Part shown: positions 1-8,656 of the stretch, piece after piece | Layout of the letters: the number at the start of each line of letters is the position of its first letter | How positions within the stretch are numbered: the first letter of the stretch is position 1 | Assembly: GCF_004358205.1 (NCBI RefSeq) | Contig: NZ_SMYO01000003.1 | Coordinates: 310,001 to 374,000, forward strand | Length of the DNA stretch: 64,000 nt | Reading direction: 5' to 3' | Source of the DNA: Bacillus salipaludis | GTDB taxonomy: Bacteria > Bacillota > Bacilli > Bacillales_B > DSM-18226 | The notes under the pieces: generated by a model | The model's input: the letters and a program-made list of their open reading frames with translations, nothing else | What the model was told of the DNA's origin: nothing | Database searches by the model: none | Position numbers and translations under genes: made by a program

Positions 1-692
1 AATGACATGGCATTCAATTCTTTGGCATTAAAGATCAAAACGATGGCCCCTATTATAAAAAATGGTAAAATAAGCTTTATGTATTCCCAGCCTCGCATCG
101 AGACACTGCCTAGGAGCCAGCCAATAATTTCTCGAAGTTCATCTCCTGTTAAAGCAATCATCAGTGAAATAAGTGCTCCTAAAAACGAACTAAAAATTAT
201 CCCCGTTAAAATAATCGTTTCCACTCGCATGGAACGGTCAATTTTCCTTGCTAACGTAAGCACCAAAAAAATGGTTATAAAAGAAAAGAGAATGCTTAGC
301 ACAGGTAATGTAAATGCTCCTAAAACTGGAATCGAAAAGCGAAAAAATAATGTCAAAACCGCCCCTACAGATGCCCCAGAGGATACGCCTAATGTATATG
401 GATCGGCCAATGGGTTTCTAAGCAGTCCCTGAAAGGCGGCGCCGCTGATTGCAAGTGCGGCACCTACAAGTCCGGCCAAAATTACCCTCGGGAGTCGAAT
501 GTTCATTACAATGCTTTGATACATGGGGTCCAGTTGCTCTGTAAAATGTATTCCAAAAACATTTGAACAAATGATCTTAATAATAGTAAGAACGGGAACG
601 GATACCGTTCCCATCGAAATTCCTAATAAAATTGCAAAAACAAGGAAAATTCCTGCCAAACAAAATGCAGTGTATTTATTATTTAAAAACAT
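1..692 (-). CDS. btuC: FecCD/BtuC-family ABC transporter permease (3' end outside window)
   Basis: Integral-membrane permease of an ABC importer for vitamin B12 or a ferric chelate. The visible 230 codons start MFLNNKY and contain the family motifs IRLPRVILAGLVGAALAISG, FQGLLRNPLADPYTLG and SSGASVGAV, with several hydrophobic segments, all typical of BtuC/FhuB/FecCD proteins. The start codon lies inside the end of the upstream binding-protein gene (14-bp overlap), so the two are probably translationally coupled. The cobalamin riboswitch ahead of the pair argues for corrinoid rather than iron uptake; that substrate is inference. The C-terminus, and presumably an ATPase gene, lie beyond the left edge. 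Confidence 0.9.
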   Translation of the reverse strand, partial: MFLNNKYTAFCLAGIFLVFAILLGISMGTVSVPVLTIIKIICSNVFGIHFTEQLDPMYQSIVMNIRLPRVILAGLVGAALAISGAAFQGLLRNPLADPYTLGVSSGASVGAVLTLFFRFSIPVLGAFTLPVLSILFSFITIFLVLTLARKIDRSMRVETIILTGIIFSSFLGALISLMIALTGDELREIIGWLLGSVSMRGWEYIKLILPFFIIGAIVLIFNAKELNAMS

Positions 693-1641
693 CCGGATAG
701 ATGGCCTTTGCAAGATCTCCTACTCCTTCGACAATCCTAGGGCCTGGACGGTTTACTTTATCAGCATTAACATCCAAAACCTGTTTGTTTTTAACGGCTT
801 TGACATTTTCCCAGCCTTTTTGTTTTAAAACCTTTTCAGTTGGGTTTTTTACGTAGAAACCAAATGTAGTCACAATTACATCTGGATTTCTTTTTACCAT
901 GGCTTCTTCATCTATTTTAATCCAGCCACTTTGATCGTTTGCGATATTGTCTGCGTTGATCATTGATAACATTTCGTCCATAAAAGTATTTTTTCCAGCA
1001 GTATAAATTTCTGGTGCAGGAGACACTTCTACTAATACTTTTTTCTTGTCTTTAACTTCTTTTGCCTTTGTTTGAATAACCGCAAGCTTATCTTTCATCC
1101 CTTTGATGATTTCTGCTGCTTTTTCGGTTTCTCCGGTAGCTTTCCCAATTGTGTCAATGGTACTATACACTTGCTCAAAATGATCAGCATTTTTCACCAC
1201 TAAAACCTTGATCCCTGCATCTCTTAGCTGTTGAAGCGCCGCTTTCTCAATACTTGCAGCGGATTCATGAGCTAACACTAAATTCGGCTTTAAAGAGATG
1301 ATTTTTTCAACATTTATTTCTTGTCCGCCAACTTTCTCTTTTTTCGATACTTCTGCTGGGTAGTTATCGTAATCAGATACTCCCACTACTTCTTTCCCAA
1401 GACCCAAAGCAAATGCAATCTCTGTATTACTTGGGATTAATGACACAATCCTTTCAGGCTTTTTATCAATGACAACCTTATCCCCTAATGCATCTGTAAT
1501 CGTTACCGGGAAGGCAGCTTGTTCAGTTTTCTTTTCCCCAGCATTTTTGTTCTCTTTTCCTTGGTCTTGTTTTCCGGCACAACCTGCTAACATACCTATT
1601 ATTAACATTGCAGCTAACAATAGTGAATACCATTTTTTCAC
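679..1641 (-). CDS. btuF: Corrinoid/iron-chelate ABC transporter substrate-binding lipoprotein (BtuF-like)
   Basis: Extracellular lipoprotein that captures the ligand and delivers it to the BtuC-like permease encoded next. The 320-residue product has a signal peptide with lipobox LAGC (Cys about residue 21), a charged linker, then a periplasmic-binding-protein domain with PERIVSLIPSNTEIAFALG and the helix-linked two-lobe pattern of the BtuF/FhuD class. I chose the GTG at 1641 because a GGGGGAA ribosome site precedes it and the signal peptide follows directly; the longer ATG-started reading frame begins inside the riboswitch terminator hairpin. Expression should fall when B12 is plentiful, given the upstream riboswitch. 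A ferric-siderophore ligand is the alternative but fits the leader less well. Confidence 0.9.
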   Translation of the reverse strand: MKKWYSLLLAAMLIIGMLAGCAGKQDQGKENKNAGEKKTEQAAFPVTITDALGDKVVIDKKPERIVSLIPSNTEIAFALGLGKEVVGVSDYDNYPAEVSKKEKVGGQEINVEKIISLKPNLVLAHESAASIEKAALQQLRDAGIKVLVVKNADHFEQVYSTIDTIGKATGETEKAAEIIKGMKDKLAVIQTKAKEVKDKKKVLVEVSPAPEIYTAGKNTFMDEMLSMINADNIANDQSGWIKIDEEAMVKRNPDVIVTTFGFYVKNPTEKVLKQKGWENVKAVKNKQVLDVNADKVNRPGPRIVEGVGDLAKAIYPDVFK

Positions 1642-1702
1642 GTCTATTCCCCCTGTTTTTAACTGAGCTGATTGCTTTTTATCAAAAAAATATTTTGCAC
1701 CG

Positions 1703-1736
1703 CAAAAAAACATCTCCATAGGATCATGGAGATGTT
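1703..1736 (-). terminator. Intrinsic terminator of the cobalamin-riboswitch leader
   Basis: On the minus strand an 11-bp stem (AACATCTCCAT paired with ATGGAGATGTT) is followed by a run of T. It lies between the B12 aptamer and the binding-protein GTG start, so it is the likely expression platform: transcription stops here when the aptamer is occupied. Confidence 0.85.
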
Positions 1737-1779
1737 GGTTCGATTAGATTCAGTTACTTATTCGAAAGTAAGAAGAGTC

Positions 1780-1965
1780 TAGCCTTCCACACCTCCCTAT
1801 CCTCGTAGGTTATTTGGCGTACATAAATAGGCAGGTTTCCTGACTCATGTTCATCGCTTCCTATGTCTTCCCATCATTACGACAGTGACATTCTATAGGT
1901 TGCTCCCATTTACAGTGGCGGGACCGCGTTGGTTTTGCACCAAACTTCCCTTTTAAGCTTAAATT
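1780..1965 (-). promoter_or_regulatory. Cobalamin riboswitch
   Basis: Reading the minus strand, the leader contains the conserved cobalamin-aptamer pieces in order: GGTGCAAAACC stem, GCGGTCCCGCCACTGTAA (B12-box GCCACTG), a variable arm, and GAGTCAGGAAACCTGCC near the 3' side. It precedes an ABC importer and a terminator hairpin, the standard transcription-attenuation arrangement in Bacillales. Boundaries are approximate. Confidence 0.93.
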
Positions 1966-2054
1966 CTTTTTAAAAATTTTAGCACCTATTTTTTAAATTT
2001 ATTTTTATGACTACTTCATTATATAGGAAAAGAAAATAATTTGTATATGTTTTT

Positions 2055-2079
2055 AGAAAAATTTCCGTTCAAAGGAAAA
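2055..2079 (-). terminator. Probable terminator of the ribDEBAH operon
   Basis: Minus strand: short stem TTTCC/GGAAA followed by a T run, about 65 bp downstream of the ribH stop. The stem is weak (5-6 bp), so this is a tentative call. Confidence 0.45.
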
Positions 2080-2142
2080 ACTTTCATCTAAACATGGTTC
2101 TAGCAAAAAATCTAACTCTAATTTTCCGAAATGTGGCGAAAG

Positions 2143-2610
2143 TTATTCAATTGTTCTGCAAAGGTTGGCCATTTCAATCGCAGCTGATGCTGCGTCCCAG
2201 CCTTTATTGCCTGCTTTTGTTCCAGCACGTTCAATCGCCTGTTCAATTGAATCAGTTGTCAATACGCCAAAAATAACTGGAATCCCTGTTTTTAAATTGA
2301 GAGCAGAAACGCCCTTTGCCACTTCGTTACACACATAATCAAAATGTGGTGTGGAGCCGCGAATAACCGTACCAAGGGTGATAACGGCATCGTACTTTTT
2401 GCTTTCCGCCATTTTTTGCGCAATTAACGGGATTTCAAACGCACCTGGTACCCAGGCAACATCCACGTCTGTTTCACTGACACCATGTCTTTTTAAAGCA
2501 TCCTGTGCCCCACCTAATAATTTACTTGTAATGAATTCATTAAAACGACCTACTACGATTCCTACTTTTAATCCTGATCCAACTAAATTACCTTCAAAAA
2601 TATGTCCCAT
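2143..2610 (-). CDS. ribH: 6,7-dimethyl-8-ribityllumazine synthase
   Basis: Penultimate enzyme of riboflavin synthesis: condenses 5-amino-6-ribitylaminouracil with 3,4-dihydroxy-2-butanone 4-phosphate. The 155-residue length is normal for the family. Visible signatures are [12 protein letters not shown] near the N-terminus, [32 protein letters not shown] (substrate-binding and catalytic-His region) and [17 protein letters not shown]. It is the last gene of the rib operon, 38 bp after ribBA, under the FMN riboswitch. In Bacillus this enzyme assembles into a 60-mer shell around riboflavin synthase; RibE is encoded in the same operon. Confidence 0.97.
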   Translation of the reverse strand: MGHIFEGNLVGSGLKVGIVVGRFNEFITSKLLGGAQDALKRHGVSETDVDVAWVPGAFEIPLIAQKMAESKKYDAVITLGTVIRGSTPHFDYVCNEVAKGVSALNLKTGIPVIFGVLTTDSIEQAIERAGTKAGNKGWDAASAAIEMANLCRTIE

Positions 2611-2648
2611 GCTTCTTCCTCCATTTGTTTCCTTAATTTTTTTCTTCC

Positions 2649-3842
2649 TTAATAATGTAAAAGATGCCCCAATTTGTCGTGCTTTGTGCGAAGGTAGTTC
2701 GCATTCTCTTTTCTCATTTCCATTTGTAGCGGAACACGCTCGACCACCTCAATGTCATAACCTTTTAAGCCTTTAATTTTTCTAGGGTTATTCGTTAATA
2801 AACGCATTTGTTTAACCCCGAGGTCCTTCAATATTTGTGCGCCTATCCCGTATTCTCTGAGATCCGCTCCAAAACCAAGTTTTTCATTTGCTTCAACGGT
2901 ATCGTATCCCTCTTCTTGAAGCTTATACGCTCTGAGTTTATTCAATAAACCAATACCGCGGCCTTCCTGACGCATGTATAAAAGGATGCCGTTACCTTCC
3001 TTTTCAATTTGGCTCAAAGCCGCATGAAGCTGAGGACCGCAATCACACCGGTAGGAACCAAAAACATCCCCGGTTAAACACTCGGAATGAACTCTGACAA
3101 GAATCGGCTTCTCAGGATCAATTTCCCCTTTTACTAATGCCACATGCTCTTTACTATCAACAAGATTGGAATACCCAACTGCTTTAAAATTACCAAATTC
3201 AGTTGGCAGATTAATTTCCACTTCACGTTTAACAAGCTGATCCTTTTTATTGCGATATTCAATCAGGTCTTTTATCGTAATTAATTTTACATTTAACGAA
3301 TCCGCAATTTTTCGTAGTTGAGGAACGCGTGCCATTGTGCCGTCCTCGTTCATAATCTCACAAATCACACCTGCCGGCTTAGCTCCACATAATGTTGCTA
3401 AATCAACTGCCGCCTCCGTATGCCCCGTTCTTCTTAAAACACCGCCCTTTTTTGCGACTAACGGGAAAACGTGCCCCGGCCTTTTAAAATCTGAAGGTTT
3501 AGATTCTGGGTCGAGCAAACTTAAAACAGTTGCGGAACGCTCGAACGCAGATATCCCTGTCGTTGAAAATTTATGGTCGATACTTACAGTAAAAGCCGTA
3601 CCATGTGAATCCGTATTAACCGATACCATCGGGAACAAATCAAGTTTTTGCGCCAATTCCTCTTGAATTGGCACGCATATTAGTCCTCGTCCATGGGTAG
3701 CCATTAAATTTATTACATCTGGTGTTGCTTTCTCCGCTAGGGCGATAAAGTCACCTTCATTTTCCCGATCCTCGTCATCACAGACAATGACAACTTTTCC
3801 TTGTTTTAAATCTTCTAAAGCCTCTTCTATTGTATTAAACAT
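2649..3842 (-). CDS. ribBA: Bifunctional 3,4-dihydroxy-2-butanone 4-phosphate synthase / GTP cyclohydrolase II
   Basis: Supplies both starting branches of riboflavin: ribulose 5-phosphate to the four-carbon unit (N-terminal half) and GTP to the diaminopyrimidine (C-terminal half). Residues about 1-200 carry [19 protein letters not shown] and [12 protein letters not shown] of DHBP synthase; residues about 205-397 carry [22 protein letters not shown] (zinc cysteines) and RQEGRGIGL of GTP cyclohydrolase II. The 397-residue length matches the fused enzyme of Bacillus. It lies 23 bp after ribE and is controlled by the FMN riboswitch. A separate, unfused GTP cyclohydrolase II gene occurs at 55.7-56.5 kb. 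Confidence 0.97.
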   Translation of the reverse strand: MFNTIEEALEDLKQGKVVIVCDDEDRENEGDFIALAEKATPDVINLMATHGRGLICVPIQEELAQKLDLFPMVSVNTDSHGTAFTVSIDHKFSTTGISAFERSATVLSLLDPESKPSDFKRPGHVFPLVAKKGGVLRRTGHTEAAVDLATLCGAKPAGVICEIMNEDGTMARVPQLRKIADSLNVKLITIKDLIEYRNKKDQLVKREVEINLPTEFGNFKAVGYSNLVDSKEHVALVKGEIDPEKPILVRVHSECLTGDVFGSYRCDCGPQLHAALSQIEKEGNGILLYMRQEGRGIGLLNKLRAYKLQEEGYDTVEANEKLGFGADLREYGIGAQILKDLGVKQMRLLTNNPRKIKGLKGYDIEVVERVPLQMEMRKENANYLRTKHDKLGHLLHY

Positions 3843-3865
3843 TTTGCATCACTCCTTTCTATTAT

Positions 3866-4525
3866 TTAAGCAAATCCGTTATCAGCTAAAAATTGAGCTG
3901 TTATGCCGGATGCTCCTTTTTTCCCTTGATCACTTTTTATACCAGTTATAAAATGACCCACATATTTTCCAATCATATCGCATTCTAAATTGACAATATC
4001 GCCTGAACCTTTTAGACCTAAGATCGATTCAGATAATGTATGGGGGATGAGTGAAATCGTAAAAGTATGCTCTGTCTTGCCAAAGACGGTAAGACTTGTA
4101 CCATCAATTGCAACTGAGCCTTTTAAAATAATGTAGTCTAATATCTCTTGATTGGCTTCAATTTCATAATAGATGGCATTTTCAAATGCTTTTTTACTTT
4201 TAATCACCCCGGTCCCATCAATATGTCCGGATACGAAATGACCCCCAAATCTTCCCCCGGCCGCCATCGCCCTTTCCAGGTTCACCTTAGAGCCGCGCTT
4301 AACTGAATTTAAACTGGATGCCTTCACTGTTTCCGGCATAACATCTACGGTAAACTGTTTTCCGGTAAAGGAAGTGACTGTTAAACATACACCGTTGACA
4401 GCGATACTGTCACCAAGATGAACATCATCAAGAATTTTCTTCGCCTCAACGGTAAGAACGAAAGAATCTCCCGTTCGCTGAATATTTGAAACTAAACCAA
4501 TTTCCTCAATAATTCCAGTAAACAT
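3866..4525 (-). CDS. ribE: Riboflavin synthase alpha subunit
   Basis: Dismutates two dimethylribityllumazine molecules to riboflavin and the pyrimidine precursor. The 219-residue protein begins MFTGIIEEIG, the near-invariant N-terminus, and shows two lumazine-binding repeats, the first with SIAVNGVCLTV and the second with SVAIDGTSLTV, plus GGHFVSGHIDGTG. The ATG at 4525 was chosen over an upstream in-frame ATG because GAGGAG precedes it and because of the conserved N-terminus. It starts 10 bp after the ribD stop. The C-terminal tail runs about 10-15 residues past the second repeat. Confidence 0.97.
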   Translation of the reverse strand: MFTGIIEEIGLVSNIQRTGDSFVLTVEAKKILDDVHLGDSIAVNGVCLTVTSFTGKQFTVDVMPETVKASSLNSVKRGSKVNLERAMAAGGRFGGHFVSGHIDGTGVIKSKKAFENAIYYEIEANQEILDYIILKGSVAIDGTSLTVFGKTEHTFTISLIPHTLSESILGLKGSGDIVNLECDMIGKYVGHFITGIKSDQGKKGASGITAQFLADNGFA

Positions 4526-4535
4526 AGTGTTCTCC

Positions 4536-5618
4536 TCACTTAGGTTCCGCAATTATCCGGATATCATTGCCGATGCGGCTCACTTCTTTTATTTTTAAAG
4601 AAACAACCTCTTCCATTGTTTCAAAGCCTTCACCGCCAAAAGAAGCTGGAGCCATTTTACCACCGATCAATTTAGGTGCAATATAGGTGATCACTTGTTG
4701 AAATGCACGTTCCTTTAAAAAGCTTCCATGCACCTCCGCGCCTCCTTCAACAAATAATGATGAAATGCACATTTCTCCTATTACTTTTAACATTTCACGG
4801 ATGATTATTTGCTTTTCCGGCAATTTAATCAGCTTAATCCCTAAATCATGGTATTCTTTTTCCCTTTTCTCATCAATGCCAGAGCAGGTAACAATCCATG
4901 TCGGCGCCTGACCATCCGTTACAACGTTTGCAGTTAGAGGAGTTCGAAGATTCGTATCAAGGATAATTCGAATTGGATTTTGGCCGCCTGAAGGCAACCT
5001 TGTTGTCAAGCTGGGATTATCCTTAATGACCGTATTGACTCCTACTAGAATGGCGTCATGCTGATGGCGGAATACATGAACGTCCTTCCTTGCTTCCTCA
5101 CCGGTAATCCATTTGCTTTCGCCTATTGCGGTGGCTGTTTTTCCGTCCAAACTGTTGGCGGTTTTTAATGTTACGTATGGCAAACCGGTACTAATGTTGT
5201 AAAAAAACATCCTATTCAGCTCACGTGCCTCTTCCTGAAGCAGCCCTACCTCCACCTCAATCCCGGCATTTCTTATTCTTGCAATACCTTTGCCTGCCAC
5301 CTGGGGATTAGGGTCAGTAGTTGCAACAAATACTTTCTTAATTCCTGTACGAATGACTAAATCCGAGCATGGTGGTGTTTTACCAAAATGGCTGCAGGGT
5401 TCTAGGGTGACATAGATGGTTGCATCCTTTGCTTTTTCGCCAGCCATTTCAATGGCATGGACCTCTGCATGGGGCTCGCCCGCTTTTAAATGGGCACCCA
5501 TGCCAACGATTTGATTGTCCTTTACCACTACTGCTCCAACTACTGGATTGGGAGCAGTCTGTCCCAAAGTGCTTTTTGCCAAATTCAATGCTAGGCTCAT
5601 GTAGTCTGTATCATTCAT
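4536..5618 (-). CDS. ribD: Bifunctional pyrimidine deaminase / reductase RibD
   Basis: Second and third steps after GTP cyclohydrolase II: deaminates the diaminopyrimidine (N-terminal zinc domain) and reduces the ribosyl side chain (C-terminal NADPH domain). Zinc ligands are visible in HAEVHAIEMAG and TLEPCSHFGKTPPC; the reductase half has SLDGKTATAIGESKWITGEE and a late FVEGGAEVHGSFL. The 360-residue length is normal. First gene of the rib operon, directly behind the FMN leader terminator. A paralogue lies at 54.6-55.7 kb. Confidence 0.97.
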   Translation of the reverse strand: MNDTDYMSLALNLAKSTLGQTAPNPVVGAVVVKDNQIVGMGAHLKAGEPHAEVHAIEMAGEKAKDATIYVTLEPCSHFGKTPPCSDLVIRTGIKKVFVATTDPNPQVAGKGIARIRNAGIEVEVGLLQEEARELNRMFFYNISTGLPYVTLKTANSLDGKTATAIGESKWITGEEARKDVHVFRHQHDAILVGVNTVIKDNPSLTTRLPSGGQNPIRIILDTNLRTPLTANVVTDGQAPTWIVTCSGIDEKREKEYHDLGIKLIKLPEKQIIIREMLKVIGEMCISSLFVEGGAEVHGSFLKERAFQQVITYIAPKLIGGKMAPASFGGEGFETMEEVVSLKIKEVSRIGNDIRIIAEPK

Positions 5619-5645
5619 AATGGCGTTTCTCCTTCTATCAGAACA

Positions 5646-5677
5646 TAAAAAGACCCTGAAAAAATTTCTTCAGGGTC
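5646..5677 (-). terminator. Intrinsic terminator of the FMN-riboswitch leader
   Basis: Minus strand: GACCCTGAA...TTCAGGGTC hairpin followed by a T-rich run, between the RFN aptamer and ribD. It is the likely off-switch used when FMN is bound. Confidence 0.88.
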
Positions 5678-5751
5678 CTAATAAAGGCAATAGGAAATTG
5701 AGGCTTAAAAAAGAGGGTTTTTTAACCAATTTTTAATCCTGCTTATTTTTT

Positions 5752-5886
5752 CCTTCTCCCATCCAGACTTTAACTGTCGGCCCTGGAGTTTCACCAGATC
5801 CACCGTTTAACTAATGTTAACCGGGTCACGGACTAAGAAGCAATGCTTCATCACCGCCGGTTAGGAATTTCACCTGACCCCGAAGG
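5752..5886 (-). promoter_or_regulatory. FMN riboswitch (RFN element)
   Basis: The minus strand reads CCTTCGGGGTCAGG, then CCGGCGGTGATGAAGC, TAGTCCGTGACCC, CCGACAGTTAAAGTCTGG and GATGGGAGAAGG, the full ordered set of RFN consensus blocks. It sits in front of ribD with a terminator in between, so it should repress the operon when FMN is high. No such element occurs ahead of the second ribA-ribD cluster. Confidence 0.96.
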
Positions 5887-5998
5887 AACTATTTAATTTT
5901 AAATTATTTTAAGTATATCGAATTCAATCCAGAAAGGGAAATGATTTGTTCATAATTTATAGGGAATTTTCGACTTTCCTTTTTTTACGATAATTTTG

Positions 5999-6463
5999 TT
6001 AATATTTTCTTACCGGCAGATAAATGTCAAAAATCAAATTCCCTACAGCATACTCAGGCTTATATTCCTCTTTATAAATTTCTATGCTTAATGCCTGGTG
6101 ATCCTGTTCATATCCATAGTCTTTCATCCACGAAAAAATCTTCCGGTATGTATTTTCAACCTCTTCCGCTTTCCCCTTATGGGTAGTAAATACGTAATTT
6201 TTACGTGGAATCGTGAATCCAACCATGCCTTCAGGAACTTCAGTAATTTCTTCCACTGGTGCAGTAACAAAATAGGTAAACTCAGTTTCCCTGCTATGGA
6301 ATGGAGCAATCAAAACAGGTTCATTCGTTTTATTTTGTACTTCACGTAGTCGCTCTTCCATCACAGTAAATAGATTTGGAATCTTCTTAGTTTGTGAATA
6401 TGTTCCATTCCATGCAATCCCAACAACCTTTAATTCCTCTTTTTCTACCACTTTTACCTGCAA
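5999..6463 (-). CDS. GyrI-like / effector-binding (AraC-effector) domain protein
   Basis: A stand-alone small-molecule-binding domain of the SOUL/GyrI-like fold, about 154 residues. Visible family features are the opening V-x-x-KEELKVVGIAW strand, an acidic stretch near EEITEVPEGM, and the closing FDIYLPVRK strand found in GyrI and multidrug-responsive regulators. No DNA-binding domain is attached. I use the TTG at 6463 because AAAGGGGGAG sits five bases upstream; the listed upstream ATG would put the ribosome site inside the gene. Single gene, no clear operon partner. Ligand unknown. Confidence 0.8.
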   Translation of the reverse strand: MQVKVVEKEELKVVGIAWNGTYSQTKKIPNLFTVMEERLREVQNKTNEPVLIAPFHSRETEFTYFVTAPVEEITEVPEGMVGFTIPRKNYVFTTHKGKAEEVENTYRKIFSWMKDYGYEQDHQALSIEIYKEEYKPEYAVGNLIFDIYLPVRKY

Positions 6464-6539
6464 AATAACTCCCCCTTTTACAAACATCCTATTTTTATAA
6501 TTCTTAATTTAGTACCGAAATTCCTGCCTATAATCAAAC

Positions 6540-6573
6540 AAAAAAAGCATCCAAATTAAAAAGGGATGCTTTT
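6540..6573 (-). terminator. Terminator downstream of the Lrp-type regulator gene
   Basis: Minus strand: AAAAGCATCC...GGATGCTTTT hairpin with a T run on the outgoing side, about 30 bp after the regulator stop codon. The stem has A/T runs on both flanks and could work in both directions. Confidence 0.8.
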
Positions 6574-6602
6574 GTAAAATTATTTTAGAATATTAGGTAT
6601 CT

Positions 6603-7091
6603 TTAATCTGTATTAATCGGCAATGCTGTACTAAATTTTATCTCACGTAGGGATAAACTTGTTTGAATCCGATTTACACCAGGGAGTAAGTTCAACTTAC
6701 GAATAAATTTCTCCAGTTCCTCGCGATTTCGATTGGCAACTTTTAAAAGATAATCATATTCCCCTGTTAAGCAGTGGCATTCCAGAATTTCCGGCATCAA
6801 ATTCAGCGCCTTCTCTAAATATTCGAGTTGTTCCTTTTGGTGTATATTCGTACTTACAAAGATAAAACAAAGTAAATCAAATCCAAGCTTCCTAGAATTC
6901 AAAACTACAACCTGACGGTCAATATAGCCTTCATTCTCCAAGCGCTTAACTCGAGCATGAGTCGCAGGAGGAGAAAGATTCACCCTTCTTGCCAATTCTG
7001 CATTACTAAGTTGTGCACCCTTTTGCAGTAAATCTAAGATCTTTCGGTCAAGTAAATCTAACGGTTTATTCCCTTCCATTACATCAAACAT
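6603..7091 (-). CDS. Lrp/AsnC-family transcriptional regulator
   Basis: Leucine-responsive-type DNA-binding protein of about 162 residues. It has an N-terminal winged helix-turn-helix (LDRKILDLLQKGAQLSNAEL, then NLSPPATHARVKRLENEGYI) and a C-terminal RAM/ligand domain with LTGEYDYLLKV. The start at 7091 has GAGGG at good spacing; an ATG 12 bp upstream is less well placed. It is divergent from an EamA-type exporter gene 198 bp away, the usual arrangement for a regulator of an amino-acid or metabolite exporter, so that gene is the likely target (inference). Confidence 0.92.
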   Translation of the reverse strand: MFDVMEGNKPLDLLDRKILDLLQKGAQLSNAELARRVNLSPPATHARVKRLENEGYIDRQVVVLNSRKLGFDLLCFIFVSTNIHQKEQLEYLEKALNLMPEILECHCLTGEYDYLLKVANRNREELEKFIRKLNLLPGVNRIQTSLSLREIKFSTALPINTD

Positions 7092-7289
7092 CTTATCCCT
7101 CATTCCTTGTACCGAATATTTGATTGTTTACCACCATTTTATAACACATCAAATTAACAATAATACATTTTATACTTATTTTACTTTTAATTATTCTTAT
7201 TATATCCATATTTACAAAATAAATCATAAAAAAACCGATATTTCTGTTACTATTATTAATATAATATCATTGAAAAGGGGCAAATCATA

Positions 7290-8204
7290 ATGCCAATCTT
7301 TTATGTTTTTTTATTGCTTCTTACCAGTCTTCTATGGGGAGGAAATTTTGTTTTCGGAAAATTTCTTGTCGGTCATGCCTCACCGATGACCATCACAACA
7401 TTAAGGTGGATGATTGCCATCCTTGTCCTATTGCCGATTGTTTTAAAGCAGGAAAAAAAGCTAATTCCCCCAAAATCATCCATTATCCCATTACTATTTA
7501 TGGGATTAACAGGAGTTGTTTTTTTCAACCTATTTCAATTTTTGGCACTTGAAAAAACCTCTGCAACAAATGTTGGATTGATTTCTACCTTAAACCCGAT
7601 TTCTATTGCAATCTTTTCTTCCTATTTGTTAAAAGAGAAACTAAAAATATTGCAGATATTTTCAATGGGAGTCTCTTTTTTAGGGGTATTAATGGTATTG
7701 GCGAAGGGGGAATTATCACATTTATTATCCCTTCATTTTAATATTGGGGATTTGTGGATGATTGCAGCTGTCATCATTTGGGGGCTTTATTCTATTTGTA
7801 GTAAATGGGTGATGAAAAAAATGTCACCCATGCTGGCAACTTTCTATTCTGGGGTATTTGGTTTGGTAATTTTGATTCCATTCAATATATCCAGCTTCCA
7901 AATTTCCAATCTCAATTCAAGCTTCCTTTGGGCCATTCTATATACTGGGGTAATTTCAACTGTTGTTTGTATGGTACTATGGAATATTGGGGTTCAAAAA
8001 ATCGGCGCAACGAGTTCGGGAATCTTTTTAAACTTTAACCCTATTTTTACATCCATCCTTGCCTATTTCTTTTTAGGCGAAAGAATGTCCTGGTCAGAAT
8101 TTGGCGGCAGTGTCATTGTTATTGCCGGATGTTTCCTATTTTCTTGGTTAAGGTCAGGTATGAACGGAAAATCAACAAAAGTACATGTTAAATTTGGGTC
8201 ATAG
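7290..8204 (+). CDS. EamA/DMT-superfamily transporter
   Basis: Ten-helix drug/metabolite exporter, 304 residues, with two EamA repeats: the first from the N-terminus to about residue 140 (LLWGGNFVFGKF, then TSATNVGLISTLNPI), the second from about 150 to 290 (GLYSICSKWVMKK, then GATSSGIFLNFNPIFTSILA). The start has AAAGGGG nine bases upstream. A hairpin follows the stop codon. Paired head-to-head with the Lrp/AsnC-type gene, which probably controls it. Substrate cannot be told from sequence. Confidence 0.92.
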   Translation: MPIFYVFLLLLTSLLWGGNFVFGKFLVGHASPMTITTLRWMIAILVLLPIVLKQEKKLIPPKSSIIPLLFMGLTGVVFFNLFQFLALEKTSATNVGLISTLNPISIAIFSSYLLKEKLKILQIFSMGVSFLGVLMVLAKGELSHLLSLHFNIGDLWMIAAVIIWGLYSICSKWVMKKMSPMLATFYSGVFGLVILIPFNISSFQISNLNSSFLWAILYTGVISTVVCMVLWNIGVQKIGATSSGIFLNFNPIFTSILAYFFLGERMSWSEFGGSVIVIAGCFLFSWLRSGMNGKSTKVHVKFGS

Positions 8205-8206
8205 AA

Positions 8207-8235
8207 AGAAGGTTGTTCACTTTGAACAACCTTCT
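8207..8235. terminator. Hairpin between EamA gene and catalase remnant
   Basis: Perfect 13-bp inverted repeat AGAAGGTTGTTCA / TGAACAACCTTCT with a 3-base loop, between two convergent reading frames. The T content after the stem is modest on either strand, so it is a likely but not textbook bidirectional terminator. Confidence 0.65.
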
Positions 8236-8251
8236 ATCAAGTTATACTAGA

Positions 8252-8509
8252 TTACTTGATTCCCTGTGGAATGGCTAAATATAATCCTTTGGCAATGCGT
8301 TCGCCATATTCAGGGTCTGCTTTATAGAAATTCTGGATTACTCGTAGCTTAATATCCTCCCTCTCGGCATGAACAACCCGCTCCGGGACCCATTCCCGGT
8401 TAAAATGGGCCAATTTTTCAATTAAATGTACGTCTTGAATTAATGTCGGGCCGCGATTCCTTGCTGTCATTAAATTTTGATTATCTCCTACCGGTGCCCC
8501 TTTACTACT
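8252..8509 (-). pseudogene. Catalase remnant with large in-frame internal deletion
   Basis: The reading frame matches the two ends of a monofunctional heme catalase (KatA type) and nothing in between. The 5' part reads GAPVGDNQN, then [20 protein letters not shown] and VPERVVHA, equal to about residues 10-55 of Bacillus catalase. It then jumps straight to [20 protein letters not shown], the extreme C-terminus. Roughly 390 residues are missing, including the heme-binding Tyr and the NADPH region, although the catalytic-His segment VVHA survives. Upstream of the homology the frame runs into a TAA and there is no good start. It cannot be an active catalase. The join is in frame, so a short peptide might still be made. 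Confidence 0.85.
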
Positions 8510-8656
8510 ATTAAATTATTAAAATTACAAGTTGTTATTCCAATTCTTTTAAAATTAATGTCCAATTTTTTTAAATGTGCAAATTTAGACGGATGTACAA
8601 ACCAAATCAAGCTTTCAACATTTACTGTAAATAAGACTGACAAGAAGGTGTAGATA

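Noticed and set aside
1642..1719. N-terminal extension of the BtuF-like protein starting MEMFFCG
   Set aside because: It begins inside the riboswitch terminator hairpin and puts 26 residues ahead of a normal signal peptide; the GTG at 1641 has its own ribosome site.
2100..3700. Plus-strand frames across the rib operon and similar antisense frames elsewhere
   Set aside because: They are out-of-phase shadows of strongly conserved minus-strand genes and have no ribosome sites or recognisable domains.
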